A stretch of DNA of 64,000 nucleotides from Cocos nucifera (GCA_006176705.1 QRFJ01000388.1:248001-312000); one strand, 5' to 3'; shown: positions 33,781 to 45,880, counted from the first letter of the stretch. The notes: a model not told the origin generated them from the sequence alone. Numbers and translations are program-made.

Positions 33781-35270
33781 TGCCTCCCAAAAAAGCTTCG
33801 ACCTGATGATTAACGATCTTTGCAGTCAGATCTCGTTCAGACCCATCTACTCTCACTCCAGCTTCGACAACTCAGGCTCCGCCTGTGGCCATGATGGATG
33901 CGGAGTAGTTCAACCTACTGGTTCAATAGATTTACGATCTTATGGAGGTAGTGCAGACCATGCGTCGGTAGTCTCCGACATCGATTCGATCGGAGTAGGC
34001 CTCTCTGAAGCCCCGTGATCCGATCTTGGGATGGCAGGCTTAGGCTACCCGACAGCTGATCTCCGAAAAGGGAAAGCAGAGGATGGAGGACCCTTGCTCG
34101 GACCATGACTCGATCCAAGGGGAGGCTTCACACTCGCTCGACCAAAAAATCCTAGAGATCAACGATCGTAAAGATCTCCTTGATCAAAAGCTTCAAAAAA
34201 TAAGCCGACGAATTGAAGAACTCCATCACGCTCCTTTCACTCACGGTAATGATATTTGCACCGACCCTCCTTTTTTTCAAATGATTATGCAGGAACTGAT
34301 CCCATCGAACTTTAAATTTTCTCAGTTTGAGAGTTATGACAGAATTACTGATCCGATCGACCATCTGGAGGCCTTTCGGATGATGATACTGCTCCATGGT
34401 ATGCCAAACGCCATTTTATGCCGAACTTTTTCATCCACCCTTAAGAAAGCAGTCAAGAATTGGTACTTAGTTCTTAAGTCGGATACCATCTTTTTCTTTG
34501 ATCAGATGAGCCATCAGTTTGCAGCTTATTTTATTTGCAGCCGACATCCCCACCGAGGTTTGGATTCTTTGATGAACATCAGGCAAAAAGAAGAAAAATC
34601 CATCTGAGCTTATGTCACCTAATTTAATGCAATTGCATTGGATGTCTGGACCTTGGATTAGTTAGTTGCAATGGTCGCACTCAATGGCGGTCTTCAGAAG
34701 AATGATTTATTGTTCTTCCTGAAAAAGAAGTACCCCAAGGACTTTGTTGATATGCTAGCTTGGACTGAAGGTTATGCCCGAGCTGAAGAGGCTTTCAAGG
34801 CTAGGGATAATGAAGCCATTGGAGAGCGGTGAATAGATGAGCTGGGTAGGCCAATGGAGGAAGAAAAGTCGAGTGAAGCTTGGCCGTGCTCTTGAACTTC
34901 CTCTGAGCGCAAGCAAGTCCGAACTCCTCCTCGGGCTCAGAGGCATAGAAGCCTCGATAGAAGGATGCGACGGGGTTCTTCCCTCCAAAAATTTCATAAC
35001 TACGTTCCTCTCAATGCTCTGAAAATTTAAGTGCTGATAGAAATCAGGAAGCAACTACTAAGATCGAAAAGGATGCATACTCATCCGATAAGTGCAATCC
35101 TAACAAGTTCTGCCTTTATCATTATGACCACGGTCACGACACTAAAGAGTGTATCCAACTCCAGGATGAAATCGAGGAGCTCATCGAGGCAGACTTGGTC
35201 AATTCCTACGGTGATGGCCTGAAGGGTGGAAAGATCGACCAAGGGTACTGCCACAGCCTGAACCACTAAG
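33781..35270 (+). pseudogene. gag pseudogene of the Gypsy element
   Basis: Begins MPPKKAST at 33782 and then hits a stop. The best open part (34083-34607) carries the Gag core FESYDRITDPIDHLEAFRM and the SSTLKKAVKNWY region (capsid-like), followed by in-frame stops. Further on, FCLYHYDHGHDTKEC (about 35105-35150) is the Tat-type zinc-knuckle variant. The intact protein would package element RNA. It is homologous along its length to the minus-strand gag at 53570-55152. Confidence 0.88.
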
Positions 35271-35329
35271 GGAGAGGATCAACAAGGAGATCGGCCATTT
35301 CTCGACATCATCAACACTATCTTGGGGGA

Positions 35330-35700
35330 CTTCGGCGAGAAGAGGTCAATGGATCTGAGAAATCAATGAAGAGATGGAGGACTGAGAAACCCATAATCTT
35401 CACTAAGATAGATGCCCAAGGAGTCCAGTTCTCGCATAATGATGCAGTTATAATCTCTTTAAACATTGCCGACTATGATGTACGCTATATTTTGGTAGAT
35501 AATGGAAGCTCGATCGACGTATTATTTTATGATGCTTTCTCAAAAATATCCTTATTCAATAGCCACTTGGGGCCTATAAACTTTTCGTTGATAGGCTTCA
35601 TTGACGATGCCATACCAATCGAGGACATAATAACTTTGGCTATGACTGCAGGGCAACGTTCGAAGTTGGCTAAGGCACAGGTCGATTTTTAGTCATAAGG
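35330..35700 (+). pseudogene. Retropepsin-type protease fragment
   Basis: KPIIFTKIDAQGVQF (35380 on) then ILVDNGSSIDVLFYDAF, holding the aspartyl protease active-site motif D-N-G-S in the form typical of Tat/Athila elements. The frame ends in a stop at 35690-35692. The intact enzyme would process the Gag-Pol polyprotein. Confidence 0.88.
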
Positions 35701-36059
35701 ACTCCATCAGTCTATAATGCTATTCTCGATCGACTTGATTTAAATACACTTCGGACGGTGGTATTAACTTATTATTTGAAGATGAAGTTCCCAACAAGTC
35801 ATGAGATCGGAGAGATCAGAAGAGATCAAGCTCTGGCAAGGCACTACTACTCAATCACCTGCATAAGAAAGAATAGTCCGATCCTTATCCTGTTAATGGG
35901 CTGAATGTCCACGATGACCTCACCGAGGAGTAGGGCGAGCTTATGGAGGACCTCGTATCTGTGCCCTTGAACGATGAAAACGTGGAGCACACTGTACAGA
36001 TCGACTCCAACTTGGGCGATGAGGTTCGGGAGCAACTCGTCATCTTTCTCAGAAAGAAT

Positions 36060-37320
36060 GCGGACGTCTTTACCTGAGCCATAGTGGATATGCTAGAAAT
36101 TGATATCGAAGTTATGGAACATCGGTTGGTAGTTGATCCGAAGTACCGATCGGTAAAAGAGAAGATGCGCAACCACACCCCGGAGAGATAGAAAGCGATC
36201 ATAGAAGAAGTAGACAAGCTCCTCAAAGTTAGATTCATCCAAAAAGTTAGCTATCCGACCTGAATCTCAAACGTGGTCCTCGTCAAAAAGATAAATAACA
36301 AGTGAAGGATGTGTATAAACTTCAAAAAGCTGAACAAAGTCTGCCCAAAGGATAGCTATCCTCTTCTTAGAATTGATCAGCTGGTAGATGCAACCTCAGA
36401 CTTTGAACTCCTCACCTTCATGGACGCCTTCTTCGACTATAACCAGATATGGATGGCGTCGGAGGATGAGAAAAAAACTACTTTTGTTATTGATCGTAGT
36501 CTTTACTGTTATAGGATTATGCCCTTTGGGCTCAAGAATGCAGGAGCAACATACCAGCATCTGATCAATAAAATCTTCAAGGAACAAATTGGCCATAATA
36601 TGGAGGTGTATGTGGATGACATGTTTGCCAAAAGCCAAGCTTCTATAAACTACCTTATCGACCTTGAAGAGACCTTTAGTGCACTCAGAAAGCACAAGAT
36701 GAAGCTGAATTCAACCAAATGTGCCTTTGGTATGATCTTAGGAAAGTTTTTGGGATTTATGGTATTAAGGCATGGGATTGAAGCAAATTCAGAGAAAATT
36801 CGAGCTATTTGGAAGATGACTGCTCCAAGAACAATAAAAAAAGTTCAGCGTCTGACTGAAAAATGACATCCCTAAATTACTTTATCTCGAGATTGGTCGA
36901 GCGATGCATGCCCTTTTTCTAAGTTCTCAAGCAACCAAAGAACTTTTGCTGGACGACGGAGTGCCAACAGACATTTGAGGAGCTCAAAAACTACCTCAGC
37001 TCATCTTCACTACTGATAAAGTCCAAACCCAAAGAAGAGTTATTCTTGTACCTAGTAGTCTTTCCAACGGTCTTGGCAATAGTCCTAGTCAAGAAGGAAG
37101 CGAAGATGCAACAATCAATCTACTACATAAGTCGGATCCTAAGGGATGCAGAGATCAGATACTCTAAGCTAGAAAAATTGATATACTCTCTTCTAATTAC
37201 TGCCAGGAGGCTCCGACCTTACTTTCAGGGCCACATCATAACGGTCCTCACGAATCAACCAATAAAGACAATCCTTCAGCGAATGGATACTTTTTGGAGA
37301 ATCATAAAATAGACAATCGA
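36060..37320 (+). pseudogene. Reverse transcriptase and RNase H fragments
   Basis: The open part 36309-36866 reads CINFKKLNKVCPKD...MPFGLKNAGATYQ and the catalytic YVDDMF (about 36607-36624), the Gypsy form of the YxDD box. The upstream fingers region (36080-36300) is interrupted by stops. The usual FSGYNQI reads FFDYNQI. RNase H follows in another frame (37046-37312: IYYISRILRDAEIRYSKLEK...LTNQPIKTIL). The enzyme would copy element RNA to DNA; here it is inactive. Confidence 0.93.
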
Positions 37321-37390
37321 GCTCACAAAATTTGATATTAATTATCGACCCCGACCATCGATCAAAGTTCAGATATTAGCAAATTTTATT

Positions 37391-37860
37391 GTGGAATGTA
37401 CCATTTTCGATGATGTCGAGCTTGAACAGAACAAGACCGATGCTCTGCTGTTACAACCGAGACTCTCCAAAGAGACAGTCGATCTTTCCAAAGATTTTTG
37501 GGCTCTATATGTGGATGGTTCGTCCAACTCCGCTGGAGCAGATGCGGGATTGGTCTTAGTCAGTCCCGAGGGAGTCATCGCCAAGTACGCGCTGTGCTTT
37601 GAATTTCCTACGACTAATAATAGGACCGAATATGAAGCCCTGATCATCGGATTAAAAATTGTAAGAGAATTAAAAGTAGATTGACTTCAAGTCTACAGCG
37701 ATTTTCAATTAGTGGTCGACCAAGTTAGTGGCAGCTATGAAGCGCGGAAGAAAAGTATGATGAAATACCTTAAGAAAGTAAAGGACTTAACTCCAGTCTT
37801 CAGCTATTTCGGCATTCGATAGATTCTGAGGGCAAAAAATATAAGAGTCGATCTTTTCTC
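37391..37860 (+). pseudogene. Second (archaeal-type) RNase H domain
   Basis: WALYVDGSSNSAGADAGLV (37499 on), then NNRTEYEALIIGLKI. This extra RNase H between the first RNase H and integrase is a hallmark of the Tat lineage. A stop follows at 37682-37684, with homologous sequence continuing (YSDFQLVVDQV) to about 37860. Confidence 0.88.
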
Positions 37861-38029
37861 TAAATTGGCCACTTCGGTCCCGACCGAACTGTCCAAAAAA
37901 GTATTCTTTAAGACTTTGAAATACCTAAGCCCAGAGGAATCATAGGTTGTCATGCAAACGAAGCTTGAGTCGAGCTGAACTGATCTATTGGTTGCCTACC
38001 TCAAGGAGGGAGTTTTTCCTCGTGATCTG

Positions 38030-39190
38030 AAAGAAGCTCGAAAACTTAGGAATCAAGCCTTCCGATACGTTTTGCACGAGGGCGGATTGTATAAGAGTTC
38101 ATACTCGCTACCATTGCTAAGATATCTCCGACCTTCAAAGGCCGACTTCGCATTATAAAAAGTGCATGAGAAAATCTGTGGAAGTCATGTAGGAGCTAGG
38201 TCCCTATCGCAAAAGCTACTTCGATAAGGATACTATTGACCGATCTTGTATCATGATTCTATGGAGTATGTCAGAAAATGTGATCACTGTCAGAAAAATA
38301 CGAGCATACAAAGATGGCTGGCCTTCAAGCTTACTCCGCTAAGCACATCCTGGCCATTTATACAGTGAAGAATGGACATACTTGACCCTTTTTCAACGGC
38401 ATCCAGACAATGAAAGTTTCTCCTAATCGTGATCGACTACTTCACCAAATAGATCGAATTCGAATTACTATCCAAAATTATCGAGGTCAAGGTACAGAAC
38501 TTCGTCTGAAAGTCAATAGTCTATCGATTCGGTCTGCCCTGAATCCTAATAACCGATAACAGGCGATAATTCATCGAGACGAGGTTCGTCGAGTTCTGCG
38601 AAGACCTAAACATCTTCCACCACTTCACATCGATAGCTCACCTACAGGCAAATGGGAAAGCTAAAGTGACCAACTGGACTCTGCTACAAGGCATCAAGAC
38701 AAGGCTCGATAGAGCAAGGGGGCTCTAGGTGGATGAACTCTACCACATCCTCTGGACGTACCAAACTACTCAAAGACTACCGACTGGAGAAACATCATTC
38801 ATCTTGGCCTTTGGAATGGAGGTAGTCATCCTAATCGAACTTAAGCTTCCATCAGCATGGGTTGTGGCCTTCAACGAGCAGCATAATTCATAGGACCTCA
38901 GAGTCAACCTCGATCTGTTGGAAGAAAAAAGGGAGGAAGCTCAGGTTCGGATGGCGGCCTACAGATAAAGGGTGATCCGATACTACAACTCCAGAGTCAG
39001 AAGTAAAATATTCAGAGTGGAGGACTTAGTACTTCGATGAGCCACCATCTCTCAGCCTCAGAGCCAGAAAAAGCTTATCCCAAATTGGGAAGGCCCATAT
39101 AAAGTAGAGGAGGTCGTCCGGTCTAAAACTTATTGTCTAAAGAAGCTAGGAAAAACAATACTTCCACGATCTTAGAACTTAGAAAATCTA
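38030..39190 (+). pseudogene. Integrase pseudogene
   Basis: The zinc-binding part (HEKICGSHVG..., then CDHCQKN at about 38280-38300) is followed by a core with catalytic Asp in VIDYFTK (about 38430) and in LITDN (about 38548). The position of the catalytic Glu (normally QA-E-VTN) reads GKAKVTNW (about 38655), so Glu is replaced by Lys. At least eight stops interrupt the frame. The C-terminal part (LTPQSQKKLIPNWEGPYKVEEVV-like, about 39050-39120) is recognisable. Confidence 0.85.
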
Positions 39191-39304
39191 AGGATGTACT
39201 ACTAATAATTTTCTATCAATAAAACTCCTACATTTTAATGATATCATTTCTTGGTGCAAGTACTATGTGATGATAGAAAAGAAGCAATCAAAAGTGGCCA
39301 TGGT

Positions 39305-39840
39305 AGGAACAGGAGGAAAACCTCATCCTAACATGAGCAAAGTCGAAGGTCTCGTTCATTTTAGATGAGATAGAGAGAGAGGCCCTGACAGCGGCCCTTA
39401 TGTACCCCCACAGTCCGTTAGAAATAGGAGAAGAACCTCATCCTAATGTGAACAAAGTCGAAGACCTCGTTTATTTTAGACGAGATGGAAAAAGAGATAT
39501 TGACAATGGTCCTTATGTGCCCCCATAGCCCGTTAGGAACAAGAGGAGAACCTCGTCCTAATGCGAGCAAAGTCGAAGGCCTCGTTCATTTTAGACGAGA
39601 TGAGGGAAGAGGCCCTAACAATGGCCCTTATGTGCCCCCACAGTCCATTAGGAATAGGAGAAGAACCTCGTCCTAACGTGAGCAAAGTCGAAGACCTTGT
39701 TCATTTTAGACGAGATGGGGGGAGAGGCTCTGACAGCAGCTCTTATGTGCCCCTATAGTCCGTTAGGAATAGGAGGAGAACCTCGTCCTAATGTGAGCAA
39801 AGTCGAAGGCCTTATTTATTTTAGACGAGGTGAGAAGAGG
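39305..39840 (+). repeat. Tandem array 1 between pol and 3' LTR, 5 x about 115 bp
   Basis: Units begin near 39305, 39420, 39535, 39650 and 39765, each with AGGA(A/G)AACCTCGTCCTAA, GAGCAAAGTCGAAG and CTTATGTGCCCCC. Short open frames (63-73 codons) are repeat translations. Its counterpart in the minus-strand element has a 57-bp period (about 52233-52515). Confidence 0.93.
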
Positions 39841-40130
39841 AGACAAGATTTTCCTCAATCTCGACTGAAGACAAGATCTCCCCCAAGCTCCTTCAACGTC
39901 TACGTCAACAAAAGATAAGATCTTTCTGGACCTCGGTTGGAGATGAGATCTCCTCCGAGCTTCAACTTCAACTTCAATCTCGATTGAAGATAAGATCTCC
40001 CACGAGCTTCAACCGCAACGTCAATAGGAGACAAGATCTCCTTGGACCTCGGCTGGAGACAAGATCTCCTCCGAGCCTCAACTTCGACGTCAACCTCGGC
40101 TAGAGATAAGATCTCCTTCGAGCTTCAATC
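39841..40130 (+). repeat. Tandem array 2 between pol and 3' LTR
   Basis: About five diverged units of roughly 55-65 bp carrying GGAGA(C/T)(A/G)AGATCTCC, CGAGCTTCAAC and GTCAACCTCGGC. It corresponds to the much longer array at about 52530-53355 in the minus-strand element, where the same AGATCTTATCTC core recurs about 20 times. Confidence 0.8.
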
Positions 40131-40207
40131 CTAATGGATGTAGATTCCGAAAAAGAACTTCGATAGTTACCTTTTTTGTACTTCCTTCCTTCAAATTTCG
40201 AACTTGA

Positions 40208-40222
40208 AAGTGAGGGGACTAT
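40208..40222 (+). promoter_or_regulatory. Polypurine tract
   Basis: AAGTGAGGGGACTAT directly before the 3' LTR; the minus-strand element has AAAATGGGGGGACTAT at the same place (51955-51970 reversed). It would prime plus-strand DNA synthesis. Confidence 0.75.
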
Positions 40223-41352
40223 TGTTGGAGATAAATTTTGCTCCCACCGAAGTTCAACCTGATGCTTAGCCTAATACAATCGGTAATCGCGGAAGAGCTT
40301 TAATCAAGAATTCTTCCTCCAACGGTCGAGCCCCATCCGATCTTCTTCAGAGGTCGAACTCATTCAGTAGCCGAACTCCTCCAACGGTCGAACTCATTCA
40401 ATAGCCAAACTCCTCAGCGGTCGATCCCCAATCGAACTCTTCAACGGTCGAACTCCTTTTGGATCTCTTCTTCAGTCAAGTTTCTCTAGGAGCCAAACTT
40501 TCTTCAGACTCCTCCTTTTGTAGGATACTTTTAGGAGCCGAACTTCTTTCGGACTCCTTTTTCAGTCGAATTTTTAGAGGAGCCGAACTTCTTCCGGATC
40601 TCTCCTTCAATCAAGTTCCTCCAAAAGCCGAACTCCTTTCGGATCTCTCCTTCAACCGGTTAACTCTTGGAGCCGAACTCCTTTCGAATCCCATCAGGAG
40701 CTGAACTCCTTCCGAACTTCTCCTCCAATCGAACTCCTCCACCAATCGGACTCCTCCTGAACTTCTCCAGTAGTCGAACTCCATCTAGATTCCTCCAGTG
40801 GATTTCTTCTAGATTTTAACTAGCATTCCTTCCGAATGATCCCCTCTAGCCATGTTCTCTTTAGGAGTCCGAACTCTCTTGGAATTGATGTATGTCAAAG
40901 CTCTTCACCAACCAACACCTGCTTCCTTCGAACTTCGACTATTAAATCTTAACGAACGGATACTTCATGGCAATGGACACCACTCTCTGTAACAAACTCT
41001 ACGTGATCCCGAATGGCCCACTATCGAACGGCCACATTACAACAACGACCGTAACAAACTCCACGTGGCCCTGAGCGGCCCACTACCAGACGGTTACGAC
41101 AAGCTCTATCTATAAAAAGGAATTCTTCAGATACATTTTCTCTAAGCTCTCTTCTTCTTCTCAAAATTCTGCTGAATTATTGTCTGAGCACTCCATTTCT
41201 ATTAGCTAGAAGAGCTAACTCCATCGTCGGAGGATCCTACCGAAGTCACCACCACTAACTCCGAATAGGACTTTGCTTTGCAGATTACCGACGGTGACCT
41301 CTTCTTTTTCGACTCTAGCACGATCTAATGTCAACCAGATTCTGCACCAACA
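40223..41352 (+). repeat. 3' LTR of the Gypsy element
   Basis: 1130 bp, TGTTGGAGATAAATTTTG to GCACCAACA (canonical TG...CA). Contains the TATA box at 41111-41118 and a 45-bp-type array at about 40460-40760. It is followed by the target duplication GTTAC. Confidence 0.95.
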
Positions 41353-41710
41353 GTTACCATAGGGATAAGCATGTAGCAACTTATAAGCTTGAGCTAATGA
41401 ACAAAGATTGCAGTGGAAATATTGTAAATTAGAAACTTTGCATACGGAACATGCACCATAGATCACACCTAATTTAGAGCATGCACACGATGTTCTTCTT
41501 TGTGCTTGAATTAAAAATCACAACTTGCTTCTTTAGGTTGAAGATTCTCTCTACTTAATCCCTTGTTGACCGTTAGGAATCGAGCATCCTTAACATAAGG
41601 ATAAGCACGTAGTAACTTGGAAGCTTGAGCAAATGAACAAAAATTCTATGAAAATATTGTAAATTAGAAATTTCCACACATGACATGCACCATAGATCAT
41701 ACATAATTTT
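41353..41710. repeat. Tandem repeat split by the Gypsy insertion
   Basis: The sequence left of the insertion (about 32371-32495) plus 41353-41470 forms one unit of about 245 bp. A second unit (about 41471-41710) follows, with the same CTTTAGGTTGAAGATTC, GTTAGGAATCGAGCAT, GGATAAGCA(C/T)GTAG and GCACCATAGATCA landmarks in the same order. The retrotransposon inserted into the first unit. Confidence 0.85.
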
Positions 41711-43461
41711 TAGTCCCCCACGTAACAGGTTTATCTCCGACAGCAATGGATGTGGATACAATAAGGGCCGAGTTAATCTGAATCTCGGACCAATGGAAAG
41801 CACTTTGTGCACCGTGTATGGTGATTGGCATGCACATAATGTTGGAAGAAAAAAAATATTTTTTTCAAGTACCGTATTTTGATCTTATGCGTACACCAAA
41901 TGCAGCTCATTCTGCACTGTGCATAGTGTAATAAAAATTTCTCTGGACCAACATGCAGAGTTGGTAGGATTGGGCCTGCTTAAGTTTGGGCTACAGTGGA
42001 GGGTTGTTGGTCAATTCCAGTCCAACTCAAAATCAGGTTGGGTTGGTTGTTATAAACCCTGCTTAAAAAGACTTTCTAAGAAAAAAACTTTTCTAACCTT
42101 CTAACACATTAAGCATATGATTTTTTTTTTTTATACGTTTTACAAGATCTTGTAAATGTACAATGTATGTCATTTTTTCAAAAAAGGAAACTTAATGGGT
42201 GAACCAGGTTTCATATATATTTTTCCTTTCCATGCTTGGAAGTAGAAAGAACTCAATCTTTATTGAATACCCACCACTGTAAATGTAAAAAGGAAAACAC
42301 ATGACCATCTTTTTGGCATTGGGGCATATAAGAGCTTTGGGGAAATGCCAGAGGAATCAAATTATGGATGTTTTGAGTTTGGTGGTTGACCGTAGGTAGC
42401 TCCCAAGCTTTTAGCATTATATAATGAGCTTTTATCAATTGGAATAGGTTTTGGATCAGTTAAGCTTCTGCTATATGGTCAAAGAAGCAGATGTTTTCGG
42501 CTTCTACGTTATGTGTATGTATCGCAATGCATGTTCATCTATCTAATAGTCTCCTAAATAAAATACATTTTAGCTAATCTTTTAGATGTATAAGTGAATG
42601 TTGTTTGAGATTGAGAGATTTTAAAAATTTTCATGGAAGCACTCATAAACGTGGAAGAAAAAAATGAATAGCAAGAGTACGCCAGGCCATTACTTGATGA
42701 TAGAGGCAAACACCTGAACAATAGGAATTATCTCAAAATATTTCTTATAAAGTAAAACAAATGAACTAAAATGAGGAATATATTTATCATTTCAAGTAAA
42801 TGAAATAAAAATCTGAATACTAGAAAATGCATCATACATCACGTGTATTGAACGAATAAAGTAAGATGGAGAGAGGGAGTGGCGTTCCCCAGCGGGGATT
42901 TCCACCGCAAGGCCTCTTGCAATGCACGATGGGTTTTAAGATAATCTATACAGCAGACACGCTGGCTGGCGGCCCAGGGGAACTAAACACATGTACCGTG
43001 CACTACTCTCAAAGCCTTCCAAGCATCGCATCCAGGACCAGTGGGAGAATCTTGTCTTCCACTGGGCAATGGACCTGAACCAAATCAGAATCTTGGTATT
43101 TCATTATCTCCTTGTCGAAGTCCGTATAATTGCTTTAATTTAATGCCGTCCAACTGAACCCGCCCAGCCGGTAACCCATGGAGCTCCAACGGCTAGTTTT
43201 CAAACGGCTCTCTCTTTCCAACGGTCGAGCGTTTCCAAATTCTCGTCCCACGATTCCTATTAACACCATGATCCCGTGAATCATATCTAAACTTCTCTCT
43301 CTCTTTCTCTCTCTCTCTGCTCTACTTTCCACCGTCCCGATCTTTCCTCAAAAGCAGAGAGAAGAGCAAAATTGACTAATCCCCCTGTTCACTTCTCCTT
43401 CCACAAATCCTTCATCCCCCAGCGAACTGAAGCAAGAGTACAAGACCCACACGAGAGGAAG
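41711..43461. other. Intergenic DNA and promoter/5' UTR of the TPR gene
   Basis: No gene is supported. About 41795-41945 has MITE-like ends resembling the element at 45697 (TGCACCGTGTA near the left, GCACTGTGCATAGTG with AAAAATTTCTCT at the right). A CT-rich run (43291-43320) lies about 140 bp upstream of the TPR start codon and is probably in the leader. No firm TATA box was identified. Confidence 0.4.
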
Positions 43462-45155
43462 ATGATGCAAGACCCCTGGAATATCACTGTTTCCACCGGA
43501 ATCCGGCCATCAAAATCAGCGGCTTGCTCGCCCATTAGACTAATCGTGAGGCCAAAGCTTGATTCTTTCCACATTACCCACAAAGTCCCAGTCGGGGACA
43601 CCCCTTATGTGAAGGCAAAACGTGTCCAGGTACACCTCTATTGTTCGTCTAAACAAATTCGAAATGTTCATGTTTGTTATTCTAATCCCTTCTTTATTGT
43701 ATCCTTCATTGACCAGCTGGTGGAAAAGGACCCGGAGAAGGCAATCGCTTTGTTTTGGGCTGCCATCAATTCTGGGGACAGGGTCGATAGTGCGCTCAAG
43801 GACATGGCGATTGTAATGAAACAGCAGAATAGAGCAGAGGAAGCTATCGAAGCTATCAAGTCGCTGAGGAATCGATGCTCGGATCAAGCCCAAGAGTCCC
43901 TGGACAACATTCTTTTGGATCTTTACAAGGTTTCACATTATTCTCCACTCTTATTTATACCGTTTCTTTGCTTCTGATTTGAATTGATCAATGAACTAAC
44001 GTCTAGACTTCGTCGAAATGTGAAAAGAGGTGTGGGAGATTGGATGATCAGATAGCTCTCTTGAAGCACAAGTTGCAACTTATCCAGCAAGGTCTGGCCT
44101 TTAATGGGAAAAGAACGAAGACCGCTCGGTCTCATGGGAGGAAATTCCAGGTCTCTGTGGAGCAAGAAGCAACCAGACTTCTAGTGAGGACTTCCTTCTG
44201 TAATTCTTTACATCTGATCTCTAAAAAATTTTTTAATGTGTTCTTTAATTTGGCTATAATGGAGCAAATCAAAACTGAGAGCTATGATATTGTATTGTTG
44301 CAGGGGAATCTGGGCTGGGCGCTGATGCAGAAGGACAACTACGTCGAAGCTGAGGCAGCCTACAGAAGAGCCCTTCGGATGGGTTCCGATAACAATAAGA
44401 TGTGCAACCTGGGCATCTGTTTGATGAAGCAGGGGCGGATCGCCGAGGCCAAAGAGACCCTCAAACAGGTGAGGCCGGCGGTGGTCGATAGCCTAAGAGG
44501 AGCTGATTCCCACTTGAAAGCCTATGAGAGGGCTCAGGAGATGCTCCACGATCTCGAGGCCAAACTCTCTGGTCACACTGAGAAGGGTCGGTCTGATCGA
44601 AGTAGGCTCTTCGATGCATTCATCGAGTCTTCCTCAATTTGGCAACCTCAACCTTGCATCGACCACGCAATGCCGGCACGAGATCGCTTCACTGATGAGA
44701 ATGTCAACATGAACAGAATAAGCAATACCAAGCTCGAATTTTCATCGAACGCTGCGCTCAACATCGATGCACCGCCATTCTATTCGTCGAGGATGATGAA
44801 AGACCTGAATGGGATCGATCATCAGCTCCATGATTCTATGTGCAACCTCAAGAGGACTCGGTCGGGCAATGTAATGGAGAGGTCCCTTCCACCTAGGATA
44901 CCAGTGGAGAGAACAAATGAACAAGGCAACAGAAGGAAATCTTCTCTGGGTGTTGTGGGGACAGAGGATAGGTGGCCCGAATTGCCTGACAACAATGAGT
45001 TCAATGATGCCATTGTGGCGGCAGTTCTAGCTCCTGTCCTTGAGGATTATGGTTGTGATTCTAGTAACACGAGTCCGGCATTGAACGAGGGGAAAATGGG
45101 GAAAAGGCTAAGGATTTTCGAGGATATCACTCAGGCATTGAACTCCTCTAAATGA
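43462..45155 (+). CDS. TPR protein, MS5/POLLENLESS 3-LIKE family
   Basis: Four exons, all in phase 0: 43462-43629, 43717-43929, 44028-44183 and 44304-45155; GT-AG introns of 87, 98 and 120 nt; product 462 aa. I start at MMQDPWN (43462), the family start, not at the in-frame ATG 90 bp upstream. Features: KVPVGDTPYVKAKRVQ (about 40-56), the block PEKAIALFWAAINSGDRVDSA to IKSLR (TPR-like), DNILLDLYK/RCGRLDDQ across the exon 2-3 junction, NGKRTKTARSHG, then GNLGWALMQKDNYVEAEAAY and NNKMCNLGICLMKQGRI (TPRs, about 180-245). The C-terminal 200 aa are low-conservation. Relatives include Arabidopsis MS5/TDM1 (exit from meiosis II, pollen formation) and the sulfur-deficiency-induced SDI proteins; this sequence is closest to the POLLENLESS 3-LIKE type, whose function is poorly known. 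Intact, with no stops. Confidence 0.93.
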
Positions 45156-45696
45156 GATCTCCACGGGAAGGAAATTTCTTCAATCGTCTTTTGCCTATTG
45201 AATGAGTGGTGGTCGTAGCAGTAGTAGGAGGGAGATGGTCTTGTTCTCCTTTATCTGCTCACAGAGCAACACGGAAGAAATATATCGTGCTTGCTTGTTT
45301 TGAATGATTATTGTAACCAAACTAACAGCTAATAACAATCCATTATTTATTATTCATATACTTTTGGTTCGCTAGCCAGTATGAGAGTGTTCTATTACTT
45401 ATTATTAATCTATTTGTCTTACACTCACTTGCCAGGATCTTAGCAGAACTTGCTTTTTTTTTTTTTTGGTTAAAAATATAAATTTGGAGTTTGACTGAAT
45501 TGAACCTGTCCTGCTCTTCCTTGGACTGAGGAAATCTCCTATTATTGATGTTATTTTGCTTGGTTTTGATTGATTAGAATAACCTATTGTTGTTGCACTG
45601 TTGGGTTCAGCTAGTTTCTATTACGTGGAGGTGCTGGTCTGGTTGGGCTTCTGATCTGTGTTGTGAAATCTTTTTAGTGTTAGGTGATTTACTTTA

Positions 45697-45876
45697 GAGA
45701 AATATTTTATGCACCGTATAACCGTGCACGCATCACCCATGATTAGACCCATGCACGGGCTGGAGCATCGTGCATAATTTTTTTTTTTTTTTTTTTTTTT
45801 GGGCTCTGTCCATGAGTCAATCACCATGAACGATGAATGTATGGCTGCACCATCTACGGTGCACCAAAAATATCTC
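45697..45876. mobile_element. Small MITE with about 24-bp inverted ends
   Basis: The left end GAGAAATATTTTATGCACCG and the reversed right end GAGATATTTTTGGTGCACCG form an inverted repeat, flanked by TTTA on both sides (45693-45696, 45877-45880; possible target duplication). The centre has a T run of about 23. Non-coding. It sits about 540 bp downstream of the TPR stop codon. Confidence 0.75.
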
Positions 45877-45880
45877 TTTA

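Larger units (their letters stand above)
32496..41352 (+). mobile_element. Complete but decayed Tat-lineage Ty3/Gypsy retrotransposon
   Basis: An 8857-bp element with two LTRs (32496-33670 and 40223-41352) and a perfect 5-bp target duplication GTTAC (32491-32495, 41353-41357). Order inside: gag, protease, reverse transcriptase, RNase H, a second (archaeal-type) RNase H, integrase, two tandem-repeat arrays and a polypurine tract. Domain order RT-RH-aRH-INT and the gag/protease sequences place it in the Tat group. Every domain has stops or frameshifts, so it is inactive. By eye the LTRs differ at about 31 of the first 195 aligned bases, mostly transitions, pointing to an insertion millions of years ago with methylation-driven decay. 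No canonical primer-binding site (TGGTATCAGAGC type) follows the 5' LTR. Confidence 0.95.

Noticed and set aside
39485..39918. Short overlapping frames with GEPRPNASKVEGLVHF repeats
   Set aside because: Translation of the 115-bp array, not a gene.
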